In this document: positions 1 through 12,379 of the stretch, one piece after another | How positions within the stretch are numbered: the stretch's first letter is position 1 | Layout of the letters: each line of letters starts with the position of its first letter | NCBI GenBank assembly: GCA_005784505.1 | Contig: VCAZ01000005.1 | Coordinates: 2,060,001-2,124,000, forward strand | Source of the DNA: Bagarius yarrelli | Lineage: Eukaryota > Chordata > Actinopteri > Siluriformes > Sisoridae | Reading direction: 5' to 3' | Length of the DNA stretch: 64,000 nucleotides | Notes under the pieces: model-generated | The model's input: the letters and a program-made list of their open reading frames with translations, nothing else | What the model was told of the DNA's origin: nothing | Databases searched by the model: none | Made by a program: the position numbers and the translations under genes

Positions 1-2501
1 AATAACGCAAAGGTGATATCGTGCTTGAGACCAGAATTCAGAATAGTAAAAATTTTATTAAAACGGAAGCTCGCAAAACATTCGCAATACAAATGCACTG
101 ATTTGCATTAAAAGGAAGAAAATAAAAGGTTATGGGGGAAGAAGTGGGAAGTAAGGATAGCTTGTTAATATTGCCTGAACTTCCCTTGACCCTGTATCTT
201 GCTTTCTTATTGGCTGTAGATTGTCTACAATCAATGTAGTTTTTAGTGAGAATTTTTTTCACACAGCAGATTTTTGAATCTCTGACAGGTCCAGATATTT
301 AGCATGCCAAATATTTCATGGGCATTGGCGACATGTCAGCAATTCTTTCAGATTGCGTCCTGTATATTTAAACTGTGAACACTGATTTGCCTCCAATTTC
401 AAGCATTTGTCGGCGATTCCGCAAAACCTGCTGGTGAGTAAATTCGGGGCGAAAATTGTGCAACGTGCACACGGCACTAGGCAGTCCTTGAAAATTAAAG
501 CTGCTATGGCGTCCAGACCTTCTGCCAACATTCTGAAGATCTGGCTACACAGTACTAATCAGAAAGTAAGCTTTACATCTATAACTTAAACAACAGATAG
601 TCATTTATAAACAAAGGGCAACACTGGATGATTGAAAGTCAAAAGGATTTCCACCCTCATAAAATGTCTAAATGAAGACCTGTTAACTTATCATGAGAAT
701 ATTAAATGAAAAATCTGCAAAGAAAGCCAAAGAAAAAAGAAGTCATTATTATCCAATCAAACCCTACCCCTAAAAATTCTGCATCTGAACCGGTAAGAAA
801 TCAGCACCTAGTCTCCAGTTCAGAAAGACATGATGTAATCTTTGATTTCTAACCTAGCCGTTAACTTAATTACCTTGCAGAGACATCAATAAGTTGTTTC
901 TAAAAAAAAGTTTTACTATCTACACTGAACTCCAGATTCAGATTCATTGTTAGCCTTCATAAAAATAGATAAATGTTCAGATATATCATTTCTTCCCTTA
1001 AGTATATGCTTGGACCAAATACCAAAAGGGTAAGTGTGTAGTAAAATATTTCATAGCTTATGTAATATACCCAGACAGGGAGAACAAAGACTTTTCACAT
1101 TCAGTCCTAATGTAGTCTACTATGTTCACAATTCTAATACAAGCTTATAGCAGGTTTAGGTAGACAAAATGTGTTTTTTGCACACACACATTGCAAGAAA
1201 TACACGCTAACATTTAATGATTGTTATTTAATGATTATTAGACATTAGAGTATATAATGCATGGATGGATTCTGTTACAATAAGAACGAACAGACATGTT
1301 TAGTCAGTTATGGACGTACACAGAAATACACAAAAGTGCAAAAAAAGAACTTAGAAATGTGTAAGAAAGGAGGAATAAGATAAGTGTGTTTTACCACAAC
1401 AGCTAGTGTCAGCAATTTATTTGTGTGTGTTTGTCCATTTCTTTAATATTTACTTTTAAACCAGAAATCCCAGCTTGTATTTATAATAAAACTTGTATTT
1501 TTTTTAGTAGACACCAACACACTGTATTACTTGATAAAAAATGCTGTATGTTTTTTTTTTTAATTATTATTTACAAAAACTACCTGGGGGGCAGCATGGA
1601 GTTTTAGCTTTATCCCACAAAGCCAGGGTTAAATTTGAGCTTAATTTACGTTTTTTCTGTACATTAGCTTTATCTCTCCACATCTGAACAGTCCGTCCTC
1701 TGGCTTTCACTGGTTTCCGCCTTACAAAAGCATATCAGGTGTATTGGATATGCTAAAACTGCCCCCTGTGGTTAGCTAGACAAAGTAACTCTGGAAATAT
1801 GTACTGCCCACCCCTGCTCACACCTCATTTTCCAGAAAATGGCTTCATATTTACCATGACCCTTTAGTAGAATAAAGACTGTGGGCATATGGCAGCTCAT
1901 TGGTTAGGTTTAAATTTGCTGATCGTAAGATTAATTCTCAAGACCACCAAGATTCCATTGCTGGGCCCTTGAACTAAGTCTTTTTCTATTGCATGTGATC
2001 AGACCTTTTCAAAAGGACCTTCAAATGGTAAGAGATATAAACAGAGTACATATATGCAATGTACTGAAAATGTATGTAGCACAGTGACTTTATAAAGCTG
2101 CTCAAACTAATTGTGGACACTTTCTTTAGTCTAGAAGACAAGTGGACATTCCATCTCTGTGTGTTAAAGTTGTACACCAACAAGAACAAGCTTTTCATAA
2201 GCAGCATACACATTCCATGTGGGGATTAAGAGATGGGTCGTTCTGTCAAGCATATGCCCATGTTTATTTCCATCGGGCATTTAGCAGAACACTTCTCTCA
2301 CTGGAAATCTATCACATGCTGCAAAAACGAGTCCTCCAAGAGATCCTTCTCTCAGTTTATATCAACTTCCTAGCTGACAGCGCATGGCCATTAACAATTA
2401 ATTACACAAGACAGGCACTAACAGGCTGGATATACACAAGCCCACTGGGAAAGAGACAACCCAGATGTCAGGATGGGCCGCCACAGATAATCCAGCACAC
2501 A

Positions 2502-2503
<2 letters not shown>
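1..2503. other. Unassigned AT-rich sequence, no gene seen
   Basis: No repeat family or exon was recognised here. A slightly GC-richer patch at about 316-560 holds opposed open frames of 60 and 71 codons with no recognisable domain and no convincing splice context. The rest is AT-rich single-copy-looking sequence with short homopolymers. It may be intronic or intergenic. Nothing in it supports a product. Confidence 0.4.

Positions 2504-2536
<33 letters not shown>
2504..2536. repeat. (CA)n microsatellite
   Basis: An uninterrupted run of about 16 CA units. The frame that reads through it yields only His-Thr alternation, so the overlapping 146-codon frame is not evidence of a gene. Confidence 0.95.
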
Positions 2537-2540
<4 letters not shown>

Positions 2541-2689
2541 AAAACTCCACACATTCCCAGAGCACCATCGCCAGGCAGCTAGCAAAATGCCATACAGGAT
2601 TTAATATTTGGCCCAGAAGGCAGTGAAGCAGCTAGCATTTTAAAAGAATTTCTGTGAGAGGGTGAAGGTGTACTGCATCAGAAAGTATA

Positions 2690-2714
2690 AGAGAAAGAGA
2701 GAGAGAGAGAGAGA
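2690..2714. repeat. (GA)n microsatellite
   Basis: A short purine tract of GA units with one GAAA interruption. It lies in a purine-rich neighbourhood that continues to about 2770. Confidence 0.85.
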
Positions 2715-2839
2715 TCATGGAAGTGAGGGAGTGAAAGAGATGTTACTCTGCCTGAGAGAGAGATCAGGCAGTGTAACATCCTTCAAAAGCTGACATTAAG
2801 TATTCAGATGCTACAAAAAACCAAAGTGTTGGCAATTAA

Positions 2840-3480
2840 AATAATCAATCTTCCTGGTGACGGTGTAGCTAACATCTGTTCAATAAGTCCCCAGCTCTCC
2901 GCCCGGCGGGAACAGAGGGGGTAAAACAGAGAAGAGGAGGTCCACTTTTAGCTGTCCTTCAGTGATGACACCCCCTCCACCTCCACACACACACACACAC
3001 AAAATCAGCGTGTCCAGTCCACACGGGCCTGGTGTCAGATGGTTCTGCTATGTTGTTTCCTTTGTTATAAATAACAACAGGCCACCTGGACTTCCTCTGT
3101 GTACTGGTTTTACCGTCACTCTGGCAAAGGAGGTGTGTGTGAATGAGAGACATAAAAAGAGAGAGAGGGAGAGAGACTGTGTGTGTGTTAATGATCCCGC
3201 AGGCTATGGGCCTCTCCTCCCTCCTCATCCCAGGCTAATGGGACGGATGGGATTCGGGGTAGGAGTGACGGATGACAGAGACGGATGGCCCAGGACAAAG
3301 CATGTGCTGACAACCAGTGAATACGGGGCAACGTTGCAGAAAGGTCAACACCAGGGAGAGAGAGAAAAAGGGGAAAAAAGTGAGCCTCGCATGACTTTCA
3401 AAGTTTCTCCAATGGTGCTTGTTTGTGAGGGCGTGTGTGTGTGATGGGAAGCAGTAGAGCAAGAAAGGTATGCTAAGTCC
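2840..3480. other. GC-richer unassigned block with short CA/GT tracts
   Basis: This block is richer in G and C than its surroundings. It contains a CA tract (about 2984-3001), GA-rich patches and GT-rich patches. Overlapping frames of 160, 89 and 75 codons on both strands are composed largely of these simple tracts. No domain, splice pair or repeat family was recognised. Confidence 0.35.
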
Positions 3481-3547
3481 TAAGAAGTGTAACCACTATA
3501 TAAATCCCAGAACCATTTTGTTTAATTTAATATACACTATATAAACC

Positions 3548-3632
<85 letters not shown>
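3548..3632. repeat. (GATA)n microsatellite
   Basis: About 21 perfect GATA units without interruption. Long pure GATA arrays are common in fish genomes and mutate rapidly in length, so the assembled length may be approximate. Confidence 0.97.
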
Positions 3633-3633
<1 letters not shown>

Positions 3634-5338
3634 CTATGATAATCTTGCCAATGTACAAATAGCAAATCATGTAATGTCACAAAAAATTATTATGCAACTA
3701 ATATAAAATCATCCACACTGAAAGTTACAAAATACAAACACACACATGTTCAAAATACAAACACACACATTTTATGTGAGAAAAAAAAATCCATGGTGCT
3801 TTAACTTGCATAGATTCTGGAAAAATACTAACTACAATTTGTGTACTTTTTCATCATAATTAAGTTTTCACAAGCATGTTGAGCCCCACAGTGTTGCAGA
3901 TGACATCCCTGGTGTGCACTTAGTGCAAAAATAGACCTCCAGAACACATTTGGCTTCAACCCAAATCCCACATACCTCCACAATGATTTTCTTTTGACAC
4001 GATGCCAGAGCCCTATTTTCTAACATACCTGCATGTACGTATGTCTTAATAGTTCCAGGTTAAAGCCAGTCAGCTAAAAGAGTGTGTCCTGGTCCCTACG
4101 CAGTGTGACCGCGCAGCGGTGTAGACACTAGTGAATAAAGAAAACCTTCAATTATGATGTTCGTACGTATCACAGAGCATCCGGCCCAAAGCAGCCGAAA
4201 CAGGAAGCGTCTCAGAGGATCAAATTTGGCACGCTCACCTACAGCAAAGAGGTCGCAGTCAGGATTGATTTAGGAAGTGTGTAAGTTTGTGTGGTTTTAT
4301 GTGAGGAGAAAGGGTTTTGCACTGCATTCTCATTTGCCTTTGCATTTCCATTGCGAGTGTCCGAATGTGCATGTTCTATACTTATGTGCCCGTGCGTAAA
4401 TGTGCGCATGTGCTTCCATCACACCAGGGACACTTGTACATTGCCACGCTCCCGTACATGGCCCCCCTTTCCAGCACGCTGTTTCTAATCCAAAACAAAT
4501 GATCTCAGGAAAGTACAGGGCGAAGGTGGGAGGGATGGAGGGAGGGATCCGGTGGGTTGACAAAAAAATAGGGGGGAAAAAAGAATCCAGAGCATTATCA
4601 CCTTGGCCAAGCATCAGGAGCTTGAAAAAAAAGAGAGAGGAAGAAAAGAAGGTCTATGGGCAAATTCATCTTCCCCCTGCTACAATCAATCTCTGGCCAA
4701 AAGAAATACACAATAACTAGGCAGGAAGAGGCCAAGATTTATGGGCTTGAGACATCTCCACTGACCAGCAACCACCTCACCCCATTCCACTTCTCTCTTC
4801 TATCCCCCTATACCGCTCCACAACCCCCTCCTTCCACTTCCTCTCCACCTCCAAAACACTTACAATGATGTACTGCCCTCGCCGACTGTTTTACAAGTAC
4901 ATTAGCTTTATTTAATGAGATCAGCAAGTCATTTAACAGATGCATATGGAGCGCAAGGCAAGAGACGCCCACTTACTCAACTGCTCTTTTATGTTTCAAA
5001 GTACACTTTGGATCTGATGTCCTGATGTATGGAAATGTGAACATGGTCCTCACTTAAGTGTGGGAGTCACAGACGAAGACTATTTGTATATAGATATGTC
5101 AGAGCTGTAGGATTTATGGCATGTTTGGCCTGAGGTATGCTTTCAGCCTGAGATACAAGCGACATACAGTACAATACAATTTATTTGACACAGAATTTGG
5201 ATGTTTACACTAACTGAGGAGTTACATTAATTGTATTATGAACCAGGTTTTATGTCCATTGAGGAGATTCATGGGCTGGGGTGGTCGGGGTGTATCACAT
5301 CCTGCGAACACAGACTTCTATTATAAACTTAAAACAGT
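3633..5338. other. Unassigned sequence with one small tandem duplication
   Basis: A segment of about 24 bp containing CAAAATACAAACACACACAT is present twice in tandem near 3727-3770. GC is moderately higher around 4080-4560. The stretch from about 4900 to 5160 looks single-copy. The frames of 60-106 codons here have no recognisable domains. Confidence 0.35.
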
Positions 5339-6010
5339 ATGTTTTAAATCATTAAAGTACTGGGAAAATATTTGATAAAACTAGTTAACTACTAGCAGAA
5401 TGCTAATAAACCAGTTACCTTTTAGTTATAAGGCAACTAGCGTCTGCTATTAGACACAAACAAGATCACTGCTCATGACCATAGTTAACTAGCTAATTTT
5501 ACATTAAGAAGTTGTTTTTGGTGTAGCTAAGCATAAATAATGACATGGCTAGCTAGCAATTGCTAACTAATACTAATACTAATACTTTATTAAATGATAT
5601 CCGATAATTACAGACAATTTAATGATGCCAATCAGGCTACAGTGGACGCATTTAAACTAAAGGAGAAAAACAGAACATCTTCAGAAATGCCCATAGCAAC
5701 AAAATCCCAACCCTGGAGGTGCTAGACAAACATTCTAACCGTTAAAATGAATGCTAACTACTATTTTGACAGCTGACTTACTAATTTTATTTAAGCACTT
5801 TACCAGCTTCTTAAAGTTTGGGTAGCTAAATAAATCCGGGGATAGGGCTAACTTCATTAACTAAGCAAAATTTAAGAAAGACTAAAAAGCTAAAATAGGT
5901 TAATGTTTCTGTTAGCTTTAGCATTATTGACAGTTGACTTTGAGCTGCCACTTATTTTACCAAACTGTGAAAAAAGTTGCATGGTAATGTTTTAATTATT
6001 TGGGTGACTA
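5339..6010. other. TAGCTAA-rich AT-rich tract
   Basis: This stretch repeats short words such as GCTAGCTA, TAGCTAAC and TTAGCTTT on both strands, plus CTAATACTAATA at about 5570-5585. The pattern recurs at about 31080-31230. It looks like degenerate simple sequence rather than a defined element. Confidence 0.4.
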
Positions 6011-6185
6011 AAAATTGAGGGTAAATCTGGTGCTCAAAGCCATTTTTTAGCTTTTTTGTCAGATGGTTAAATTTTTTATTATTTAAAAAATGTGTTACTC
6101 ATTTTTATAAATTACAAGATGTTAAAAACAATATATCATTTTTTGGGAGAAAGTGTCTTATATGGCTGAAAATCCCCAAAAATCC

Positions 6186-6347
6186 CTCATCCAGAGCGAC
6201 CTACATTTATGTTTTTTATACAACTGAGCAAGTGGGGGTAATGGCCTTACTCATGGGCCCAGCAGTGGTTAATTGGTGGTGCTGGGACTCGAACCCTGAT
6301 CTTCCTATTAGCAGTCCAATACCTTAACCACTGCCTCACCACTTGGA
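6186..6347 (-). mobile_element. SINE-A copy (tRNA-headed), partial
   Basis: On the minus strand this reads as a tRNA-like head (box-A-like GGCAGTGGTTAAGG, then box-B-like GGTTCGAGTCC). It is followed by CCACTGCTGGGCCC, the TTGCTCAGTTGTATAAA block and a tail ending AAATGTAGGTCGCTCTGG. The distal GTCTGCCAAATGC tail is missing. The family assignment comes from the other copies in this window. A SINE moves by L1-like reverse transcription and codes for nothing. Confidence 0.85.
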
Positions 6348-6799
6348 ATGGATTTTTTGGCTAAAAAGTTGTAAAATTGTAAATTCTGTTGCTGTTTAAC
6401 TTCTGTTACCAAGCTTATTTTTTACGCATTGTCTAATTTGTCCTTAACAGTGTTGGAAATACTATAAAGAAATCTTTTTTTGCATTGAAAAAAAGGAAGG
6501 AAGTAACTTTTATTGTGGCAAGCATTAAATTATTACAATTAAAAGAAGTTACTGGAAAGTCAATAAAATACTGAAAAAAGTTTGTTTTTTTCCAGTTATA
6601 AAATCAGCCATATACTATATAGGTTACAGGGTGAGTTTAGCTAGCAAAAGAATTACATAATTAGAATTATTTAGCTACTGAATCTTAAACACTGAGCCAA
6701 AAAAAAAAAAAACACAGAGCCCATGTCAGTTGGTTGACACTTATAGAGTTCAACACTCCATTTTTGACTTAAATATTTTCACCTAAAAAAAAAGTCAAG

Positions 6800-7200
6800 C
6801 TGTCATTTACTCCAGTGTGACTTCCGCTGTAAAATGAGCGGTCGTGCCCAGTGATTCAGACACTTTGCTTTATAAATACAATCAATCTGTGCCTTTGTAA
6901 GACTTCCGTTTTATTGCATGTTCCCGTACATTCTTATTAGAATATCAATTGATTGTGTGAGATGAAATTATAACTTTAATTAAAGCCTCTCTGTACAGGA
7001 GCTGTGCTAATAATGACCAAGTCGGAACAAATGAAAATGGCAGAAGTAATATGGATATCCTTATATCATAGTAATTAAGAATTTGTATGCGCTTGATATA
7101 TGTCTTTGTTTGCAGCCTTGAAGCAATAATATTGAGACGCACATTAATTTTCGAAATGTGATGCATGATAATTAATATACCAAAAACGGTTTCTATACAC
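6800..7200. promoter_or_regulatory. Candidate conserved noncoding element
   Basis: Complex sequence free of simple repeats, with TTTAATTAAAG, GATAATTAATAT, CAATTGATTG and TTTATTGCATG words of the homeodomain/POU-binding type. Density of such motifs with balanced composition is typical of vertebrate developmental enhancers. This is a judgement from sequence texture; no alignment was done. The 85-codon minus frame across it shows no domain. Confidence 0.4.
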
Positions 7201-8381
7201 ACATCACATCAAACATACGTATAATATCTAAACATTATTTTTGAATCACATGACATGTATGTAGCCAGTGTATAGTATCAAGAAAATCAGAACCAAACAG
7301 CTCTGTCGGTGTGTGTGTGCACACATCTGCATGTGTATACATTTCCAGAGGCCCCAGAGATCAAGAGAGCAGCTTCTGCACACAGAGGTAAAAATTCATT
7401 TCTTGAGCGCTATATATCAGGGTGTATTTGTTTAATGAGTGCTCTTGTGAAAAGATGTATAGAACATGTCAGGCGTCCACTTGCAGTGCGTTCTTGCAAG
7501 CAGATACCATCACAAAATGTGACCGCTCACTCTGTCTCCACACCCTGGACGCTTTATCTCTGGCTTCCCAAGCCTATTATAAATGAGAGGCTATGGGAGA
7601 ACAGTGAACTGAAATAATGGACAGGAGGGTGGAGAAAACAAGTGTAGGAGGTGGAGAACCTACACTGATGCTTCCCAAACCTGGCTGAAAGGGAACAGAA
7701 AAAGAGACTTCTTATCACTAAACCATCTAACCAGAGCAGAACAACTGACGCATCTCTTTGGGCACAAAGTAAGGCAGCACCGTTTAAATTTTGAGCCTGA
7801 TATGCTGCGCTTGTGCTCATTCTTTATCTGTTGCATGGCTTGCTCTGGAGTCTCAGCAGGCTAGCTATTTGGCATGCTTAACTAACCTGTTTTCTCCACT
7901 GGCAGGTCCCTGCTCCCCCTAAGTTATGGAAATGATATGCAAGAGGCGGACATGGAGGTAATTAATTGTAACTTGGAGGATAATGTTGGCCTGTCAGAGA
8001 TGTCTGCACGTTGTGTAACACTTTCTTAAGAGTAATGTGCTTAAACTGGGAGGATCTGTTAGTAGCCTATCTTAATTGCAGCACGGCCGGAATGCAAAAA
8101 CGACGGACTTCTTTTATCCTTCTGCTTTTTTTCCCCTCTTCTCTTTTCTTCTTTTTCCTTCACCCTGTCTTTTTTTCTGTCAGGGAGTTTTCTCTGTTTG
8201 TAAACATCTCGTATATTAAAATAATATCAGTGGGATAAATCTTAATTAAGGAAATTGCATAGTACTGTTCGAGTATTTACATTTCTATGTAGATAAAAGA
8301 CTATATTCATGTTTAAATTATGGTCAATTGGACCAAATCAAACAATAGAAATCCTGATAACACTGAAATAAAAGATTAAGC
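7201..8381. other. Unassigned sequence
   Basis: Moderately complex sequence with frames of 75-102 codons on both strands and no recognised domain or repeat. A pyrimidine-rich tract lies at about 8110-8190. It could include weakly constrained regulatory DNA, but nothing specific is supported. Confidence 0.35.
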
Positions 8382-8429
8382 CTCTCTCTCTCCCTCTCTC
8401 TCTCTCTTTCTCTCTCATATATATATATA
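8382..8429. repeat. Compound (CT)n-(AT)n microsatellite
   Basis: CT units (8382-8416) pass directly into AT units (8417-8429). The transposon fragment at 8436 begins just after, so the array abuts its end. Confidence 0.9.
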
Positions 8430-8435
8430 CTTACG

Positions 8436-8757
8436 GAATACTTCATTAGGTACGCCTGTTTAATTATCACACAAATTGCTAGTCAGCCAATCACATGGCA
8501 GCAATTCAATGCATTTAGGCATCCAAATGTCAACTTGCTGAAGTTCAAACCAAGCATCAACATGGGGAATAAAGGGGAATTAAGTCACTTGGTTGCAGGT
8601 AAAATGGTTGTTGGTGCCAGAAGGGCTGGTCTGTGTATTAAAAAACTGCTGATCTATTGGGATTTTCACGCACAACCATCTATAGGGTTTACAAAGAATA
8701 GTTTGAATAACAGAAAATATCCAGTGAGTGGCTGATGTGTTGCGTAGGTCAGACGCC
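8436..8757 (+). pseudogene. Tc1-like transposon remnant (transposase N-terminal region)
   Basis: The left part carries the GGAATACTTCATTAGGTACGC leader typical of a widespread fish element. A frame from about 8565 then reads MGNKGELSH and MVVGARRAGL, followed by residues matching the helix-turn-helix start of Tc1-family transposases. The frame then decays: the expected serine/threonine-rich recognition helix is altered, and the sequence ends shortly after a KYPVSG-like segment. No DDE catalytic region follows. This is a dead, truncated copy with no expected function. Confidence 0.8.
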
Positions 8758-9896
8758 CCACATAATCAAAACTAATAATTAAAAAATATCTAGTTTTATT
8801 ATATAGTATTTAGCATCAGTATTTAAAAAAAAAAGTATATGTGACGAAATAAAGGCATTTACATTTACATTTATAACATTGGATATGATGGGGTTTTCTG
8901 TTACAGTGGTTTATGTAACATTTGGAGCAAGCGTCTCCACTAGCAGTGCCTTTGTCAAAAAAAAAAATGCTTTCGGATTGCTGCTAAACATGACAAGTTT
9001 TTTGTATTTTTATCAGAAATAACTAACCAGAAGATGAATAAAAAAAAAACCCTTAATGCTGCTATTACATAAGTGGTATCTGATTTTACAGTTCATATAA
9101 ATTGTATCTATAACAGTCTGTATCTAAAAATTTAATAATCAACCATTTTATTTACAGCAATAAACTTAAAAACATATGTTGATGACTGGTCTTTAGCCTA
9201 TTTTTATTCCTTACCAATTTTTTGACTAACCTTTACAATATCGCTGTAGTTTTCTTTCTGACTTCCTCAGCACTGAAACATTATTTAACTTCAGAAGAAC
9301 AGCTCAAACACATTGTCAAGACCTCGGAATTGGACAATGGGTATGTCGTCTCTCTCAGCCAGCCTAAACTAGCGCTTAATAAGCTCAAGAGAGACCAGGA
9401 GGAAAAGGAATAAATGTCATTGTTGCTGATGGAAACTCTGCCCTGTGGGAGGCCCGATCATGTCCCCTCCACCACCACCACCTTTACGACACCTTCTGCC
9501 AAAAGCGTGTTCACACCAGTGACACTTCATCCCCAAAACGAGAGTGTGAAAACCCATCTGGATATGTAAATAAAGTAGGTGTGTGTGTGAGGACATGACA
9601 GCATCACCGCACCTGCTCTGCACTCTACATGGGAGCTAAAAGCTTATTCAGGTCCTGTTTCTGTTCCTTTTACCAAGCAGCAGGGATTTCAGCAGGCTTT
9701 TCTGTGCTGACACATACCGTGTAAGACATGCACAAGGATGAGGATAAAAACAGGGCTTCTAAAATCTTATGAAAAAGAAAAACTACAGAGAAAGAAGTCC
9801 TTATTTAGGTTCACAGCGTTACAGAAAGAGATCATGGCTATTATTTGTCTTAATTTACCTTCTACATTTTAATGTACATGCCTCTAATCCCTGCAG
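8758..9896. other. Unassigned sequence
   Basis: AT-rich with poly(A) runs to about 9400, then more balanced composition from 9400 to 9890. No repeat family was recognised. A 68-codon minus-strand frame at 9417-9623 is helped by a GGN-rich triplet stretch (CCACCACCACC on the plus strand) and has no domain. Confidence 0.35.
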
Positions 9897-9957
9897 GATG
9901 GAGCTGTCCGGATCTTCTACAACAGCACTGGGCCTTTTATTGAGCGTGTAAGAGTAG
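9897..9957 (+). other. Possible short exon, weak
   Basis: The sequence CCTCTAATCCCTGCAG precedes the segment as a plausible acceptor, and TAG followed by GTACGTG is a plausible donor. The 61 bases between are open in one frame for 20 codons plus one base, reading DGAVRIFYNSTG and then PFIERVRV. It contains an N-x-T sequon and is richer in G and C than its flanks. I cannot assign it to a protein. Short exon look-alikes arise by chance, so support is low. Confidence 0.18.
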
Positions 9958-11059
9958 GTACGTGTAGGAGGAGCCTGCAGGTTTATACCGATCCAAAAAG
10001 ATGTCACATGCTACGAAGAATGTATGGTAACAATCCCTGGGAGACATTTCTCAGCTTCATGGAATGACACAGACACACTACATACAGAAGAAAGCCAATT
10101 CCAGTAGTCTAATATTCTCAATTTAATGTCAGTGCCTGCAAGTCATAAGCACTCCTTGGGTTCTTCTTTGTCTACAGCTCCCAAAATACTCCCCATTCCA
10201 TCACTGGCTGTCCAAGCATGACAGAATCCAGTGGCTAACAGCCCAACAGAGACCAAGCTTAGCTTAATTAAGACAGTCTTACTTCTGCATTCCATTCTCT
10301 TAAAAGCCTCAGTCTATACTTTCCCTTCCCAGTTCATGGAGCTGTCGTATGCTGAGCTTGTTCTTTCCTTCTAGGTGACTTAAATCCAACACTAAAAAAT
10401 GGCTCTAAAAGATCCCTGTCGTTGTCTGGAGTCAGGCATCTGCAAAGCAATGTTTGGAGCATTTATCAGTCAAGCAGCCACACCCGAATGACCCACTTTC
10501 TCCCTACTATCACTCTCTACTCTATGTTTTATTTCTGATTTGTCATAGTGAAGTTCAGGGATGAGCTTGCCCTCTTTTTTCCCACGCTATATCACACTAT
10601 ATTTACTGCTCTTTGTCTTCTTCCTTTTCTTGAGATGATCAAAAATTCCCTGTGTAAGATTTAGAAAGAGCCGTCACACCAGAGTGGCTGTTCATATAAA
10701 AATTTGAAGAAACCACTAAGGTGGAATGAGAGGAAGAACTTATAACCAACTTGAGTTAGCAGGATAACCAGTAACTTATCATTAAAAAAGGATGTCACTT
10801 TAAATTACAGCACTAAAAACCTGGAATCTCTCATTCTAATGATTGTATGACGATGTGAAATGGCATTTGGGCATGACGGTGAAATGACTAACAAAATGGC
10901 TGCTTTCGAAATACAAACAAATGATTACTGAAATTTCCAAACTGGATTTTGTTAGCTATGTTCAAGACACTACATCAGAAGTGTGAATCCTAGTTCCTAG
11001 AGATCCAAAGCCCGCAGAGTTAAGTTTCAACCTTATTCCAAACCAGAAAACATGGATTT
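9958..11059. other. Unassigned sequence
   Basis: No recognised repeat, exon or domain. Composition is mixed and complex. The segment at about 10080-10560 is unusually free of simple sequence for this window and could be weakly conserved regulatory DNA. Confidence 0.35.
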
Positions 11060-11165
11060 TTCGAGTTTTTCTAAAAGACCCGATTAGCTGGATCAGGTGC
11101 AGTTAATTAGGGTTAAAGTTAAACTCAGCAGGGCAGTGGCCCTCCAGGAGTTTTACACCTGTGCA
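11060..11165 (-). mobile_element. Palindromic fish repeat E, partial copy
   Basis: Contains CAGGTGCAGTTAATTAGGG followed by GCAGGGCAGTGGCCCTCC, AGGAG. This matches one end of a short dispersed fish repeat whose ends read as GGTCCTGGAGGGCC and its inverted form. A second, longer copy lies at 47745-47935. The family resembles a non-autonomous DNA transposon, and it has no coding capacity. Confidence 0.6.
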
Positions 11166-11654
11166 CTATACGGTCACGCTGACATAAATGTTCATATAGT
11201 TTTTTAAAAGCAAAACCCTGCAGGTAAAATTTATTTTCACTGCTTCTTCTGGCTACTCGGTTATTTGTTTCACTTGCTTCCATTTTGAACACAAATGAAA
11301 AAAAAAACAGAAAACGACAAAAAAGAAGTGGCTTGGCAAGAACCCCAGATTGTCATGTTGTGCTTTTAGAAACAGGCCCAGCCATTACACTAAATTATGT
11401 TAGCTGGTTATATATTTATGTTTCATTATAATAAATGCTTCGCACGCTGTATAAGACAAATACTATGTGAATGATGTCCGTATGCGTTATTTTGGGCTGA
11501 CGTAAGGCGGTGGAGGGGTGGCGGGGGCACAAATAAAAATTGACAAACTTGGGGGAAACGCATGTCCAAAAGGTTTAAACACACGTGATCTATAATGTCT
11601 ATGTTTTTTTAGCATTACAATAATCTGGAATTTGATTAAGAGTAATGGAAGCAA
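11166..11654. other. Unassigned sequence
   Basis: AT-rich, with a GGTGGAGGGGTGGCGGGGG patch at about 11508-11527 that could form a G-rich structure on the plus strand. No gene or recognised repeat. Confidence 0.35.
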
Positions 11655-11910
11655 ATGGTATTAGAAAAGCCTAAATCTGTTCCAGCATTACAATGTCCCC
11701 ATGCACAAAGCACCAAAACTCCATGTAGACACGGTTTGACAATGTTGGCATAGAAGATAAAACCTTTCCCAACTTGGCCTGCCTCAACTTACATTCATGC
11801 ATTAATTTTGACTTTTAATACTTAAATTTAAAAACTATTTTGCCTAATTATAAGCATCTTAATGTCATACTCTAAAATCTAGTGAAAAGCAGAAATCTGA
11901 TGCCTAAAAA
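11655..11910 (+). mobile_element. Tc1-like fragment (DDE-region derived)
   Basis: Includes TCTGTTCCAGCATTACAATG, CCATGCACAAAGC, CCATGTAGACACGGTTTGAC and, further on, AAAATCTAGTGAAAAGC. In intact relatives this stretch encodes the DNAPVHKA region around the second catalytic aspartate and the WFAKVG segment after it. Here it is broken by substitutions and deletions, so it is a fossil fragment. Confidence 0.75.
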
Positions 11911-12029
11911 ACACAGCTGGATTTGATATCCAGGTTTCCAATACTTTAGTAAATATAGTGAAGACGTTTTTTCCATGTACTGTAATTTCTTCATATTTTT
12001 TTAATAGTTAAATGGTTAAAATGAGAGAA

Positions 12030-12215
12030 AGTGGTAGCACAGTAGTTAACTGCTAATTGAAATATTAAGGTTTGATTCCCAGCACCCCCAAGTTTCCACT
12101 GCTGGACCCCTGAGCAAGGCCCTTATAACCCCGTTTTGCTCAATTGTGTAAAAGAGATAAATGTAAGTCACTCTGAATAAAGATGTCTGCCAAATGCTGT
12201 AAATGTAAAATGATT
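12030..12215 (+). mobile_element. SINE-A copy
   Basis: Near-complete copy. A degenerate tRNA-like head (GTGGTAGCACAGTAGTTAAC, box-B-like GGTTTGATTCCC) is followed by CCACTGCTGGACCC, TGAGCAAGGCCC, the TTGCTCAATTGTGTAAA block and AAATGTAAGTCACTCTGAAT. It ends in GTCTGCCAAATGCTGTAAAT. Weak box A and box B suggest an old, inactive copy. Confidence 0.88.
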
Positions 12216-12379
12216 AATGATTGCACCTTTAAACATCCAGTACCAGACCTCAGTTTTTGTTTAAATCCAAAGCAGACAATAAAGACATATTAAAACAAAG
12301 ACATATATTGGGTAGAAATTGTTAGTGGACTGGAGCATAGGCTCTGTCCCTGGGCTGGCACAGTTTTATAATATCGTTA

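Noticed and set aside
2142..2582. 146-codon plus frame
   Set aside because: Runs into a CA array giving His-Thr repeats, with no domain, no splice sites and no codon pattern that I could see.
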